From contig CAVYWA010000027.1 of the NCBI GenBank assembly GCA_963772165.1, positions 77,021 to 141,020 of the forward strand: a stretch of DNA of 64,000 nucleotides, written 5' to 3'. The stretch comes from JAGVPT01 sp963772165. Lineage in GTDB: Bacteria > Bacteroidota > Ignavibacteria > UBA10030 > UBA8401. This document shows, piece after piece, positions 16,985 through 25,126 of the stretch (positions are counted from its first letter, which is position 1; every line of letters starts with the position of its first letter). Under the pieces are notes generated by a model. It did no database searches and had not been told where the DNA came from. It saw only the letters and a program-made list of their open reading frames with translations. A program made the position numbers and the translations under genes.

Positions 16985-18553
16985 TTATTTCGGGTCCTTT
17001 CTTTTTCGGCTCAGAACAACTCGTGCACCGCCGTGAACGATGACACCTGCAAACACAAGCGCGATTATTCCGCCGCCCAGCCATTCAACCCATGGATTGT
17101 AGTCTCTCCCCGGAATGTAGAACCCGCTAAGGTTCGCAAGCCGTCCGTTTTCGCGCGTATGACATTCAACGCATTTCACCGCTTGTTCCTTCGGCGAGAC
17201 CATGTGGTTGACCGGCCAGTACATTTCTGTTTCAGTAAATCCGTATTTTCCGCTGTATGGCAGATGCACTAGTTTCATCCCCTCTTCTGCCGACCGCTGC
17301 CAATTGAATTCCTTCCAATAACCGCCGTCTCCCGGCTTGTTCGATACGGTTTTCGGCTGGATGAGATATTTGTTTTCTGTGTCGTAGATTTGATTTGCCC
17401 GGTGGATTTTTACCGGATAGATCTTTGCATCAGGGTCATCGTAACTGCCGTACAATTCATTAAGCTTCAGCGGCTTGGACGGATCAAATTTGTCGCCGAC
17501 AAGATAATGGGTTGCGGTTCCGTTGAACCAAACATAATCCGGCTTCAATTTTTTCCCCCAAACGAAAGAGCCTTTGATGGACATGTAGACGTCCGTTCCG
17601 TTCGAATCAGTCTCTTCGTACGGCTCGCCGTTTTTCAACTTGCCTGCCGTCGACCAGTCCCAGTGGAGCTTGGTCGGATTGACTTTGGCATACGTGGGAA
17701 TATGACACGTTTGGCATGCAACCTTGAGCGTATGTTTGTTGAGGACGTCATCGGTATGCGGCATTGTTGAATGGCATTGTTCACATTCGACGCGGTTGCG
17801 GTTCATCGAAGAAACTGAGTACATCTTTCCCAGCATCTGATGCTTTTCTGCGGTATGGCAATCGACGCATTGCATGTCCGGACCCTCAGAGGCCATGTGG
17901 ACATCGACGTCGCGGGATGGGTCGAAGAGCGCTTTCTCAAGGTCGCCGTGTTTCACATTGTTGCCGCCGCCGCCGAAAAAGTGGCACGTGCCGCAATCGG
18001 TGCGAAGCGGTTTGCCTACGTGCTGGGCAACATAATTCAGGTTCACCGATGAATCGGGCATACCCGCACCTCCCACTGCCTTCACGTAGGTGTTGCTGTT
18101 GTCGTGGCATGCGAGGCAGTCGACGTTCAGCGAATCGTTGAAATTAAAGTTTGCATTGGCGTACCCGTAGCCGATATGGCACTTGTCACAGCTTTGTTCA
18201 TTGCCCGAAATGCCGATGCAGAAATTGTTCAGTACATTCCGCTTTCCGAGCGGGCGAATGCCTTTTCCCGGGATATATTCTATCCGCTCCCAGTTCCAAT
18301 GAGTAGAGTGCATCACTTCAACAGCTCTACCATTGTGGCATGAGATACATGCAGCCGTTACTTCCTGAGGTTTTCTAAATTTCTTTTGCAGCTGGGGAAA
18401 CAGTGAATGGTCGACCGATGCTTTCACTTTGTGGGAATATTGTTCCTTCAGTTTCTCCAGTGGCGTGTTTTCGGAACTATTCGTATGGAGCGCGATCGAT
18501 AACATGCCGATAAAAGCTCCAAGCATAAGAATCGAGATGAAAATTTTTTTCAT
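16985..18553 (-). CDS. Octahaem c-type cytochrome, tetrathionate reductase (OTR) family
   Basis: 522 residues. Eight CxxCH haem sites are visible: CISCH, CDKCH, CLACH, CGTCH, CVDCH, CEQCH, CQTCH and CVECH. An N-terminal export signal is present, and a C-terminal membrane helix (IIALVFAGVIVHGG) ends in a basic tail. Size and haem spacing match the OTR family, whose characterised member reduces tetrathionate and also nitrite and hydroxylamine in vitro. Neighbours (cytochrome b, two thiosulfate-transporter-like proteins, rhodanese) favour sulfur-oxyanion chemistry here. The gene begins 2 bp after the MerR regulator stop. Confidence 0.9.
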   Translation of the reverse strand: MKKIFISILMLGAFIGMLSIALHTNSSENTPLEKLKEQYSHKVKASVDHSLFPQLQKKFRKPQEVTAACISCHNGRAVEVMHSTHWNWERIEYIPGKGIRPLGKRNVLNNFCIGISGNEQSCDKCHIGYGYANANFNFNDSLNVDCLACHDNSNTYVKAVGGAGMPDSSVNLNYVAQHVGKPLRTDCGTCHFFGGGGNNVKHGDLEKALFDPSRDVDVHMASEGPDMQCVDCHTAEKHQMLGKMYSVSSMNRNRVECEQCHSTMPHTDDVLNKHTLKVACQTCHIPTYAKVNPTKLHWDWSTAGKLKNGEPYEETDSNGTDVYMSIKGSFVWGKKLKPDYVWFNGTATHYLVGDKFDPSKPLKLNELYGSYDDPDAKIYPVKIHRANQIYDTENKYLIQPKTVSNKPGDGGYWKEFNWQRSAEEGMKLVHLPYSGKYGFTETEMYWPVNHMVSPKEQAVKCVECHTRENGRLANLSGFYIPGRDYNPWVEWLGGGIIALVFAGVIVHGGARVVLSRKRKDPK

Positions 18554-18555
18554 GA

Positions 18556-19026
18556 TTATTTTCCTTGAGACAGGGACCGCTTTTGCAGAGATTTTTCTTC
18601 GTGGTAGATCAATGATTTGATTTCATTACAATCACCGGAAAGCTGATAGACAGCGCATTGACGACAATCTTTCTCTGCACACTCATTCTTTTTATCCTTG
18701 TACGTCCAGCATCCGGCATCCTGTCGATGATAGGCCGGGCATTTCGCCCGTACTTCCGTGGAACATTGAATGTGTTCCCAGCATGGAACCAGTGATTGAA
18801 TACGGCGGATTCCTTCGATGGAGATCTTGTGTTCATTGATTGCTGTGCGGATGCATTCAAGCCGCTCAATGTCGGTTTCCGAGAAAAGGCGCTGATTTCC
18901 CTCGGTTTTTGTAACAAGAATGAGTCCTCGCCGTTCATACAGGCGAATGGTTTCAACCGAAACTTTCAGTCTTTTTGCGACTTTTCCGATAGGAAAAGTT
19001 GGGGCATCTTTATTCTGCTTTTTCAT
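18556..19026 (-). CDS. MerR-family regulator with Cys-rich C-terminal domain
   Basis: 156 residues from MKKQNKDAP (ATG at 19026); an in-frame ATG at 19065 would place a palindrome inside the gene. The MerR winged helix is clear: FPIGKVAKRLKVSVETIRLYERRG, then GNQRLFSETDIERL. The C-terminal half holds eight cysteines in a CW..…C…CPAY…CW…C…C..C.VY arrangement seen in several sensor proteins, probably binding metal, an Fe–S cluster or reactive sulfur. It is the first gene of the operon with the octahaem cytochrome, so it likely activates that operon. A near-perfect 26-bp palindrome overlaps its start. Confidence 0.88.
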   Translation of the reverse strand: MKKQNKDAPTFPIGKVAKRLKVSVETIRLYERRGLILVTKTEGNQRLFSETDIERLECIRTAINEHKISIEGIRRIQSLVPCWEHIQCSTEVRAKCPAYHRQDAGCWTYKDKKNECAEKDCRQCAVYQLSGDCNEIKSLIYHEEKSLQKRSLSQGK

Positions 19027-19050
19027 ACCTGTATTTATAAATACAAGTAT
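19025..19050. promoter_or_regulatory. 26-bp palindrome overlapping the MerR gene start, candidate operator
   Basis: ATACCTGTATTTA (19025–19037) is followed directly by TAAATACAAGTAT (19038–19050), its reverse complement with one mismatch. It covers the ribosome-binding region and start codon of the MerR gene. It is a candidate autoregulatory site; the exact promoter is unclear. Confidence 0.6.
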
Positions 19051-19356
19051 GATGCCATCGGTCATTTGCCACGCTTTGCATGATTTTTCATCATCCCGGA
19101 CAAATGATTCTCAAAGATGTGAAATGTGCGACGATTACTGCTTCAACTTTAAGAAATATTTTTCGTTTTTGCGTGTTGAATTGTTCAACATTCGTAGCTG
19201 TCGAAAATATTGTCCGAAAAATAGAGATATGCGGAAATATTCGGCATGGTGAACGAAAAAGTGTCCGCCAGATCTCTCACAAAATTTTTTTGCCTTGTGT
19301 TCTTTTGCCGTATGATCTTCTTTTTCTTTACGCTATATCTTAGTATCTTGAACACT
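19051..19356. other. Intergenic region between divergent MerR and ECF sigma genes
   Basis: About 300 bp without a gene I can support. It must hold the divergent promoters. A small inverted repeat, TGTTGAA–TTG–TTCAACA, lies at 19174–19190. An open frame reaches the sigma gene start from 19246, but its hydrophobic translation is unlike sigma factors, so I treat it as leader. Confidence 0.5.
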
Positions 19357-19977
19357 ATGAATACGATCCAAGTGCAAAGTGCCGAGAATGAACCGGAGCT
19401 CGTTCGAAGAGCCCAGAACGGAGATAAGCAAGCGTTCTCTCTTCTCGTAAAACAATATGAGTCAACTGTGTACGGCTTTGCCTTCAAAGTATGCCGCAAT
19501 GAAGAAAAAGCCGCGGAGACGCTGCAGGACACGTTCGTCAATGTTTACCGCAAGCTCGATCAGTTCAACGGAAAAGCAAAGTTCAGCACCTGGCTCTACC
19601 AGATCGTGACGAACAACTGTTTGATGAAACGAAGGCGCAGCAAACTGGATGAGGCTTCTGTGTCTATAGATTCAGCGGAAAACGGGGGGGAAGATTCGGA
19701 GCGTGAAGCCGATGGAGCGCCGCTGCATGCGCTTGTTTCGTTGAAGCAGACCCCGCAGGACGAAATGGTCAACAAAGAACTCCGTCAGGTTCTCGACAAT
19801 GCTATTTTACAGCTGCCGATAGAGCAACGAATTGTCTTTGTGCTGCGCGACGTCGAGGGTCGATCGGCAGAAGAGGCTGCGGCAATATTGAAACTTTCTA
19901 CCCCGGCGGTGAAATCCAGGCTCCGTCGAGCGCGCGTGTTTCTCCGTGCTCAACTCCAGGAGTATATCGAATTATGA
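19357..19977 (+). CDS. ECF-type RNA polymerase sigma factor
   Basis: 206 residues from MNTIQVQSAENEPELVRR; an open extension to 19246 encodes hydrophobic, non-sigma sequence. Region 2 is visible as AFSLLVKQYESTVYGFAFKV…LQDTFVNVYRKL…FSTWLYQIVTNN, and region 4 as LPIEQRIVFVLRDVEGRSAEEA…PAVKSRLRRAR. The next gene overlaps its stop by 4 bp and encodes a zinc anti-sigma factor, so this is a regulated stress sigma. It sits inside the sulfur island; its regulon is not visible directly. Confidence 0.92.
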   Translation: MNTIQVQSAENEPELVRRAQNGDKQAFSLLVKQYESTVYGFAFKVCRNEEKAAETLQDTFVNVYRKLDQFNGKAKFSTWLYQIVTNNCLMKRRRSKLDEASVSIDSAENGGEDSEREADGAPLHALVSLKQTPQDEMVNKELRQVLDNAILQLPIEQRIVFVLRDVEGRSAEEAAAILKLSTPAVKSRLRRARVFLRAQLQEYIEL

Positions 19978-20222
19978 GACCTAAACGCGACCTGACGGTT
20001 CGCTGCGAAGAAGTAACAAAACATGTGTGCGAACATCTTGATGAACAGATGGACTCACCCCGATGCCGCCAGATCAGAAAACATCTGCAAGAATGCCCGG
20101 ACTGTACGGCATATTTTGACGGGCTCAAAAAAACGATAGAACTCTATCGCACTATCCCTGATCCACGCGTACCGCAATCCGTGCATAAAAAAATCTTTGC
20201 TGAACTAAAGCTTCGTCGGTAG
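19974..20222 (+). CDS. Zinc-binding anti-sigma factor (zf-HC2/ZAS type)
   Basis: 82 residues. The HxxxCxxC zinc anti-sigma motif is present as HLQECPDC, with an upstream cysteine in VRCEEV that may be a further ligand. There is no membrane helix, so it acts in the cytosol. Its ATG overlaps the sigma stop codon (ATGA). Soluble ZAS proteins often release their sigma when zinc thiols oxidise; that is inferred here from the motif and context. Confidence 0.85.
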   Translation: MRPKRDLTVRCEEVTKHVCEHLDEQMDSPRCRQIRKHLQECPDCTAYFDGLKKTIELYRTIPDPRVPQSVHKKIFAELKLRR

Positions 20223-20370
20223 GATGCCTTGTTTGCGATGACTGCATCCATCGCGGGCGCTTCACCAACGCCGCTCCTTTGCTGACTTGTAACGAACACC
20301 TTTTTCTTCAATAATTCGAGAACTCAATAGGGCACAGCCAATCACCACTCCCCAAAGAAAGAGGAATTTT

Positions 20371-20928
20371 ATGGAACATCATGTTTGTCCATGGTATATC
20401 GGCTTTTTTTTAGCAAACCCACTGCGAAAATTGTACCAAGACCCGGTAAAAATTTTAAGCCCGTATGTGAAAGCCGGCATGGCCGTTCTCGAGATCGGTC
20501 CAGGGATGGGATTTTTTAGCATTCCGCTGGCCCGCCTTGTCGGTGAGAAAGGGAAAATTTATTCCGTCGATTTACAGGAGAGGATGCTTCAGACTCTTCG
20601 TAAGCGTGCGACAAAAAAGAAAGTCCAGCATGTCATCGAAGTACGGCAATGTTCCGAATCTTCTCTTGAGATTAAGGATTTGAACGGGAAGAACGATTTT
20701 GCACTCGCCTTTGCCGTCGTCCATGAGATTCCTGACACGCAGAATCTCTTTCGCGAGATACACAATTCCCTGCGGCAAGGGGGCATCCTGCTTGTTTCAG
20801 AGCCGCGCGCTCATGTTTCAAAGGAATCGTTCGATAAGTATCTCTCCATCGCGGAACAAGTCGGTTTTGTTGTTTCAGATACCCCGGCGATACGCGGAAG
20901 CCTTTCAGTCGTTTTGAAGAAAGCATAA
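20371..20928 (+). CDS. Class I SAM-dependent methyltransferase
   Basis: 185 residues; AAAGAGGA precedes the ATG. SAM motif I is LEIGPGMGFFSIPLARL, motif II is the acidic IYSVDLQ, and the later strand FALAFAVVHEIPD follows. The N-terminus (HVCPWYIGFFLANPLRKLYQ) is typical of a group often found near thiol and metal redox genes. The acceptor substrate is unknown. It is the only gene between the anti-sigma gene and a convergent rhodanese. Confidence 0.85.
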   Translation: MEHHVCPWYIGFFLANPLRKLYQDPVKILSPYVKAGMAVLEIGPGMGFFSIPLARLVGEKGKIYSVDLQERMLQTLRKRATKKKVQHVIEVRQCSESSLEIKDLNGKNDFALAFAVVHEIPDTQNLFREIHNSLRQGGILLVSEPRAHVSKESFDKYLSIAEQVGFVVSDTPAIRGSLSVVLKKA

Positions 20929-20947
20929 TCCGCCAACAGTCCTTCTT

Positions 20948-21220
20948 TCATCTTCCCGGCATGTCGTCAAGACCGCCGGCGTTGACCACGTCGGTATAGC
21001 CCGCCGACTTCAACATTCTTGTCGCAAAGGCGCTTCTGGAGCCGCTGGCACAATAAAGCACTATCGGTGAATTCTTATCGCCGACTTCATTCAATCGCTG
21101 ACGTATCTGATCGACCGGAATATTCAGCGCATCGGGATAGTGTTCTTCGCTGAATTCTTCCGCCGTGCGGACATCAATAATTTTCGCGCCTGCCTTGATC
21201 TTAGTTTCTAAATCGAACAT
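20948..21220 (-). CDS. Single-domain rhodanese
   Basis: 90 residues with KIIDVRTAEEFSEEHYPDALNIP and the active loop LYCASGSRSAFA holding the catalytic cysteine. No export signal, so it is cytosolic. It resembles GlpE/PspE-size sulfurtransferases. It lies 145 bp downstream of the flavoprotein–rhodanese gene on the same strand and could supply the persulfide chemistry which that protein's own degenerate rhodanese domain lacks. Confidence 0.9.
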   Translation of the reverse strand: MFDLETKIKAGAKIIDVRTAEEFSEEHYPDALNIPVDQIRQRLNEVGDKNSPIVLYCASGSRSAFATRMLKSAGYTDVVNAGGLDDMPGR

Positions 21221-21271
21221 ATGCTGGATTCTCCTGTTTTATTATTATTTGAGACATCTGAAAAATCGTCT

Positions 21272-21336
21272 CTCGCCAAGCCGCAAAGGCGCAAGAACTT
21301 GATATTTGACTCGTTTTGCGACTTTGCCTTGTGCGA
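21272..21336. repeat. Imperfect inverted repeat of the GCAAAGGCGCAA type
   Basis: The left arm (from 21272, CTCGCCAAGCCGCAAAGGC…) and right arm (…GCGACTTTGCCTTGTGCGAG, ending 21336) pair with several mismatches around a short loop. A similar unit occurs at 29589–29670, so this looks like a dispersed intergenic stem-loop repeat. Confidence 0.5.
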
Positions 21337-21365
21337 GCCATACTTTTAAAATAATTCAGAAGTCT

Positions 21366-23027
21366 CTATTTATGAAAGCACCATCCGTCGACCCATCGAG
21401 CAGCAAGGTAGCCCCCCGCAATGTTGAACACGCGCGCCCATCCATATGCTTTCAAGATTTGAAGCGTGGTGTGTCCTAAAAATCCATCTTTACTTAAAAT
21501 GAAGATGGTCTTCTCTTTTGGGATCTCGTCTAATCTGTCCCGTATTTCATCGGCAGGGATATGCAGGGCATTCTGCAGCGGCGCTTTCGATTGTTCACCG
21601 AGAGTGCGGACATCGAGAATAATTCCGTCGGCACTGCGCAATTCGTCGAGCGTCTCGGAGGGAGTCTTTAGCGGACTGAAGTTCGTAACATGATTCAAGC
21701 CAACAAACGCAGCGAGGTTCAGCGGATCGTTGGCGCTGTTGTATGGGGGAGCGTACGCTAAGTCCAACTCCGACAAATCCTCCAACGTCATCTTGCCATG
21801 AAGAGCAGTTGCAAGAACATCAATCCGTTTCTCAACGCCAGTCTGGCCATACGCTTGTCCACCGAGAAGCCGCATTGTTTTCTTATCATAGACTAGTTTT
21901 AATGCTAATGGTCTGCCGCCCGGATAGTACGTTACATGATTGTCCTTGAAAACGTATGACACTCCAACTTCGAACCCTGCTTCTCGTGCCGCTTTTTCTG
22001 AAAGCCCCGTCGATGCTGCCGTCGAATCGAACAGCTTGACGACAGAGGTCCCCAGAGCGCCGTGGTACACCATCCTGCCGCCAAGAATATTGGTGGCGGC
22101 AATTCTTCCCTGGCGATTTGCCGGTCCCGCCAAAGGAATACGGACTTTTCTCTCATGGACTTTGTTTGTAATCTCCACCATGTCGCCCGCGCCGTAAATG
22201 TCGGGATCGCTGGTTCGCATTGTTTCATCCACAACCAGGCCGCCGCTTTTGCCAATTTCCAAGCCAGCCGATTTCGCTAAAGTCAACTCCGGACGCACGC
22301 CGATGGAAAGAAGAACCATGTCAGCATCCAATATCGATCCGTCGCTTAGCAGTACCGAGTCACTTCTGATTTCGGACAAACCAACATGAGTTTTTACCTG
22401 AACTCCTCGTTCCTCAAGTCCGTTTTTGATCATCGCTCCGAATTCGGCGTCCATCAATATCATCACTTGCGGGGCAAGTTCCACCACCGTCACTGCTATC
22501 CCTCGTGTACTCAGTGCTTCCGCCATTTCGAGGCCGATGAACCCTCCGCCGGCAATCACAGCGTGAGCGGGTTTCTTTTCCTCGATGAATGCATGGATGC
22601 GATCCATATCGGGTATTGTCCACAACTTAAAAACATGCGTGCTCGCAACTCCGGGCAGCCCGGGTATGACCGGCGAGCCTCCTTGAGCAAGAAGAAGCTT
22701 GTCGTAGGGAATTTCTTCCTTGCCGCCGGAAGTATGAGCAACAACGACTTTTCGATCACGTTTGATTTCTACTGCTTCCGTATTGACTTTTACGTCAACC
22801 CGATATCGGCTAAAGAATCCTTCGGGAGTTTGAAGCAGCAAGCTTGACCGCCTTTGAATATCTTTGCTGATAAAATATGGGAGACCGCAGTTGGCGAAGC
22901 TGACGTACGGTCCTTTTTCCAGAACGGTAATTTCGGCTGTTTCGTCGAGGCGGCGCATTCTTGCAGCTGCCGTGGCTCCCCCCGCCACTCCGCCGATGAT
23001 AAGTATTTTCTTTGGTCTATTTGCCAT
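21366..23027 (-). CDS. CoA-disulfide reductase-like FAD/NAD(P) oxidoreductase with C-terminal rhodanese-like domain
   Basis: 553 residues from MANRPKKILIIGG (ATG at 23027, GGTGTGA upstream). The FAD motif is IIGGVAGGATAAA; the redox cysteine is Cys47 in SFANCGLPYF; the NAD(P) motif is VIAGGGFIGLEMAEAL; the second FAD motif is IYGAGDMVE. A dimerisation domain follows. Residues about 455–553 are rhodanese-like (GIILDVRTLGEQ), but the active loop reads FILSKDGFLG, with serine where the catalytic cysteine should be. The family reduces CoA disulfide, CoA persulfide or polysulfide with NAD(P)H. Here the reductase half looks intact and the sulfurtransferase half inactive. Confidence 0.9.
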   Translation of the reverse strand: MANRPKKILIIGGVAGGATAAARMRRLDETAEITVLEKGPYVSFANCGLPYFISKDIQRRSSLLLQTPEGFFSRYRVDVKVNTEAVEIKRDRKVVVAHTSGGKEEIPYDKLLLAQGGSPVIPGLPGVASTHVFKLWTIPDMDRIHAFIEEKKPAHAVIAGGGFIGLEMAEALSTRGIAVTVVELAPQVMILMDAEFGAMIKNGLEERGVQVKTHVGLSEIRSDSVLLSDGSILDADMVLLSIGVRPELTLAKSAGLEIGKSGGLVVDETMRTSDPDIYGAGDMVEITNKVHERKVRIPLAGPANRQGRIAATNILGGRMVYHGALGTSVVKLFDSTAASTGLSEKAAREAGFEVGVSYVFKDNHVTYYPGGRPLALKLVYDKKTMRLLGGQAYGQTGVEKRIDVLATALHGKMTLEDLSELDLAYAPPYNSANDPLNLAAFVGLNHVTNFSPLKTPSETLDELRSADGIILDVRTLGEQSKAPLQNALHIPADEIRDRLDEIPKEKTIFILSKDGFLGHTTLQILKAYGWARVFNIAGGYLAARWVDGWCFHK

Positions 23028-23283
23028 ACCGTCACACCCTTCATTGTCGATATGATGCCGGAAAAATGAAAAAGGTTCGCCGTCTTGCAATGATAAATCC
23101 TCAGAACCGCTGAATCCTTATTGATCTATGTGCATCATATAAATACATTCTTTATCTGCATTGACTCGCTCATGGTAGAAGTGTCACAGCTCGATTTCAT
23201 GTCTCAAGAAGAAGTCGTCGAGGAGCACTCTTTGCCGAGGTCCAGAAGGGATCCCGTACAGCGGGACAATCCCATTGATTTAG

Positions 23284-23341
23284 GAGATTGCCACGTTGTA
23301 CGTTGTGGCGTAAAGCGCCACTTCGCTCCGCTCGCAATGAC
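23284..23341. repeat. Intergenic stem-loop element in a 485-bp non-coding gap
   Basis: GTGGCG (23305–23310) and CGCCAC (23316–23321) form a perfect stem, flanked by GAGATTGCC on the left and CGCAATGAC on the right, which pair loosely. This is the style of dispersed palindromic repeats found in many bacterial genomes. I see no gene between 23028 and 23512. Confidence 0.5.
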
Positions 23342-23512
23342 CTTTAAACGGCTACACTACCTTGTTTTTGATGCGTTTCTCATGTTTATTAAGAGAAGAA
23401 TACGTGGGTTATAAGTTCTCCTCGCACGAAATTGCAATGGCTTATCGAAGGGAATGCAAACACTTTCGGGCGATGCATTTTTCGGTCATTTCTGATTATA
23501 TAAAAGGGAGAC

Positions 23513-24055
23513 ATGCACGAACGCAGGTTTAAGGGAGAAGTCGAACGTCTTCGAGCACCGGAACGCATTCAACGAATCGAAGTTGACCGGGTTGTCAATC
23601 TCTGTCTCGAAGGAGTTCGCGCCGATAGCGTGCTTGATGTCGGCACCGGCAGCGCGATATTCGCCGAAGCTTTTCTCCCCTGGGTGAAAAATGTCACAGG
23701 AATCGACCCAAACCCTGAAATGTTGACGGCGGCTAAAACATTTGTGCCGAAAGGAACATTTCTCCATGGAACGGTGGAGGACATTCCTCTGAAAGACAAA
23801 TCATTCGACATCGTTTTTATGGGACTTGTGCTGCATGAGTCCGATGACATCATGAAAGCACTGTCAGAATCCGAACGAGTCGCAAGGCAAAAAGTCTGTA
23901 TTCTTGAATGGCCCTATAAACAGGAAGAAAGCGGACCGCCGCTGGAACATCGGCTGACAACGAAAGAGATTTCGGAGGCTGCAACGCATGCCGGCTTTTC
24001 TTCGTTAGCAACATTCGAGTTACAACATATGGTGTTGCACCGGTTCACGGTCTGA
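23513..24055 (+). CDS. Class I SAM-dependent methyltransferase
   Basis: 180 residues; GGGAG lies just before the ATG. Motif I is VLDVGTGSAIFAEAF, motif II is VTGIDPNPEML, then DIPLKDKSFDIVFMGLVLHES. The acceptor is unknown. The gene lies 51 bp before the YeiH-family exporter on the same strand, which suggests co-transcription. Confidence 0.86.
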   Translation: MHERRFKGEVERLRAPERIQRIEVDRVVNLCLEGVRADSVLDVGTGSAIFAEAFLPWVKNVTGIDPNPEMLTAAKTFVPKGTFLHGTVEDIPLKDKSFDIVFMGLVLHESDDIMKALSESERVARQKVCILEWPYKQEESGPPLEHRLTTKEISEAATHAGFSSLATFELQHMVLHRFTV

Positions 24056-24106
24056 TCAATCGATACTCGTAAGAAATCTTGTATTTTTTTTGGAGGTGAT
24101 GTGGCA

Positions 24107-25111
24107 ATGCGGTTGAAGGATACCTATCGCGGGATATTATTTTCGTTTTCTATAGCAATCGTTGCATATTTCTTGGGGAACGTTTTTCAGCTCATCGGCG
24201 GGGCCGTATTCGGTATTATTGCGGGCATCGCCATCGGTAATATATCGCCGCGAAGGCCAGCACTTACGGAGGGGATCAATTTTACTTCCAAAACCATCCT
24301 ACAATGGGCAGTAATTATTCTCGGCGGCGGATTGAGTCTGCGTCAGGTGTACGCCACCGGGGCTGCATCGGTGATTATTATTCTTCTGACAATCACGGCT
24401 GCATTTGCCGCTGTGTTTCTCGCCGGGAGGCTGCTCAAAGTAGAATTTAATCTCAAGAGCCTTATCGGTGTTGGAACCGCAATCTGCGGAGGCTCGGCGA
24501 TCGCAGCTGTCTCTCCCATCCTCGAAGCGGAAGACCAGGAGATCGCGTATGCAATTTCCACGGTTTTTCTTTTTAATATTGTCGCTGTATTTATCTTCCC
24601 TCCGATTGGGCATGCACTCGGCCTGACCCAAATGGGTTTTGGGTTGTTCGCCGGTACCGCTATTAACGATACATCCTCGGTGGTCGCAGCGGGATATACC
24701 TTCGGTAATGCCGCGGGGGATTATGCTACCATCGTGAAGCTAACGCGGACAATCATGATCGTACCTGTGGCGCTTGGGTTTGTCGTACTGATGATGGTTC
24801 GAATGAAACGTGAAGCGCGGCAAGGGCGGACTACGAAGTTCCATCCAATAAAAATATTTCCCTGGTTCATTCTTGGATTTCTCCTTATGTCGGCGCTCAA
24901 CACTACCGGGGTGCTGGATAAGGCATCCGTTTCCTTCCTTAAAGAAGGGGGTAAATTTCTCATCGTTATGGCTCTCAGTGCCATTGGGCTTAAAACCGAT
25001 CTGAGGAAAATGTTAGCGACCGGTTTAAAACCCATGCTCCTCGGCTTCATTGTTTGGATGAGCGTTGCTTTTACAAGCATCGCAGTACAGCGTTTAGCCG
25101 GAGAGTGGTAG
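24107..25111 (+). CDS. YeiH/UPF0324-family membrane protein (putative sulfate exporter)
   Basis: 334 residues from ATG 24107. A GTG at 24101 also fits, since a full-length Shine–Dalgarno GGAGGTGAT lies at 24092–24100. About ten membrane helices are seen. Family marks include ILGGGLSLRQVYATG, VGTAICGGSAIAA, FAGTAINDTSSVVAAG and AIGLKTDLRKML. Members are annotated as sulfate exporters; experimental support is thin. In this sulfur-rich setting, export of sulfate or sulfite is plausible. Confidence 0.88.
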   Translation: MRLKDTYRGILFSFSIAIVAYFLGNVFQLIGGAVFGIIAGIAIGNISPRRPALTEGINFTSKTILQWAVIILGGGLSLRQVYATGAASVIIILLTITAAFAAVFLAGRLLKVEFNLKSLIGVGTAICGGSAIAAVSPILEAEDQEIAYAISTVFLFNIVAVFIFPPIGHALGLTQMGFGLFAGTAINDTSSVVAAGYTFGNAAGDYATIVKLTRTIMIVPVALGFVVLMMVRMKREARQGRTTKFHPIKIFPWFILGFLLMSALNTTGVLDKASVSFLKEGGKFLIVMALSAIGLKTDLRKMLATGLKPMLLGFIVWMSVAFTSIAVQRLAGEW

Positions 25112-25126
25112 CATTGAACTTCTCCT

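Noticed and set aside
19246..19356. N-terminal extension of the ECF sigma factor
   Set aside because: The extension is hydrophobic and Phe-rich, unlike any sigma N-terminus; the start at 19357 gives the normal length.
23121..23414. A 97-codon open frame in the gap before the methyltransferase
   Set aside because: It spans a palindromic repeat, its translation has no recognisable pattern and no ribosome-binding site is seen.
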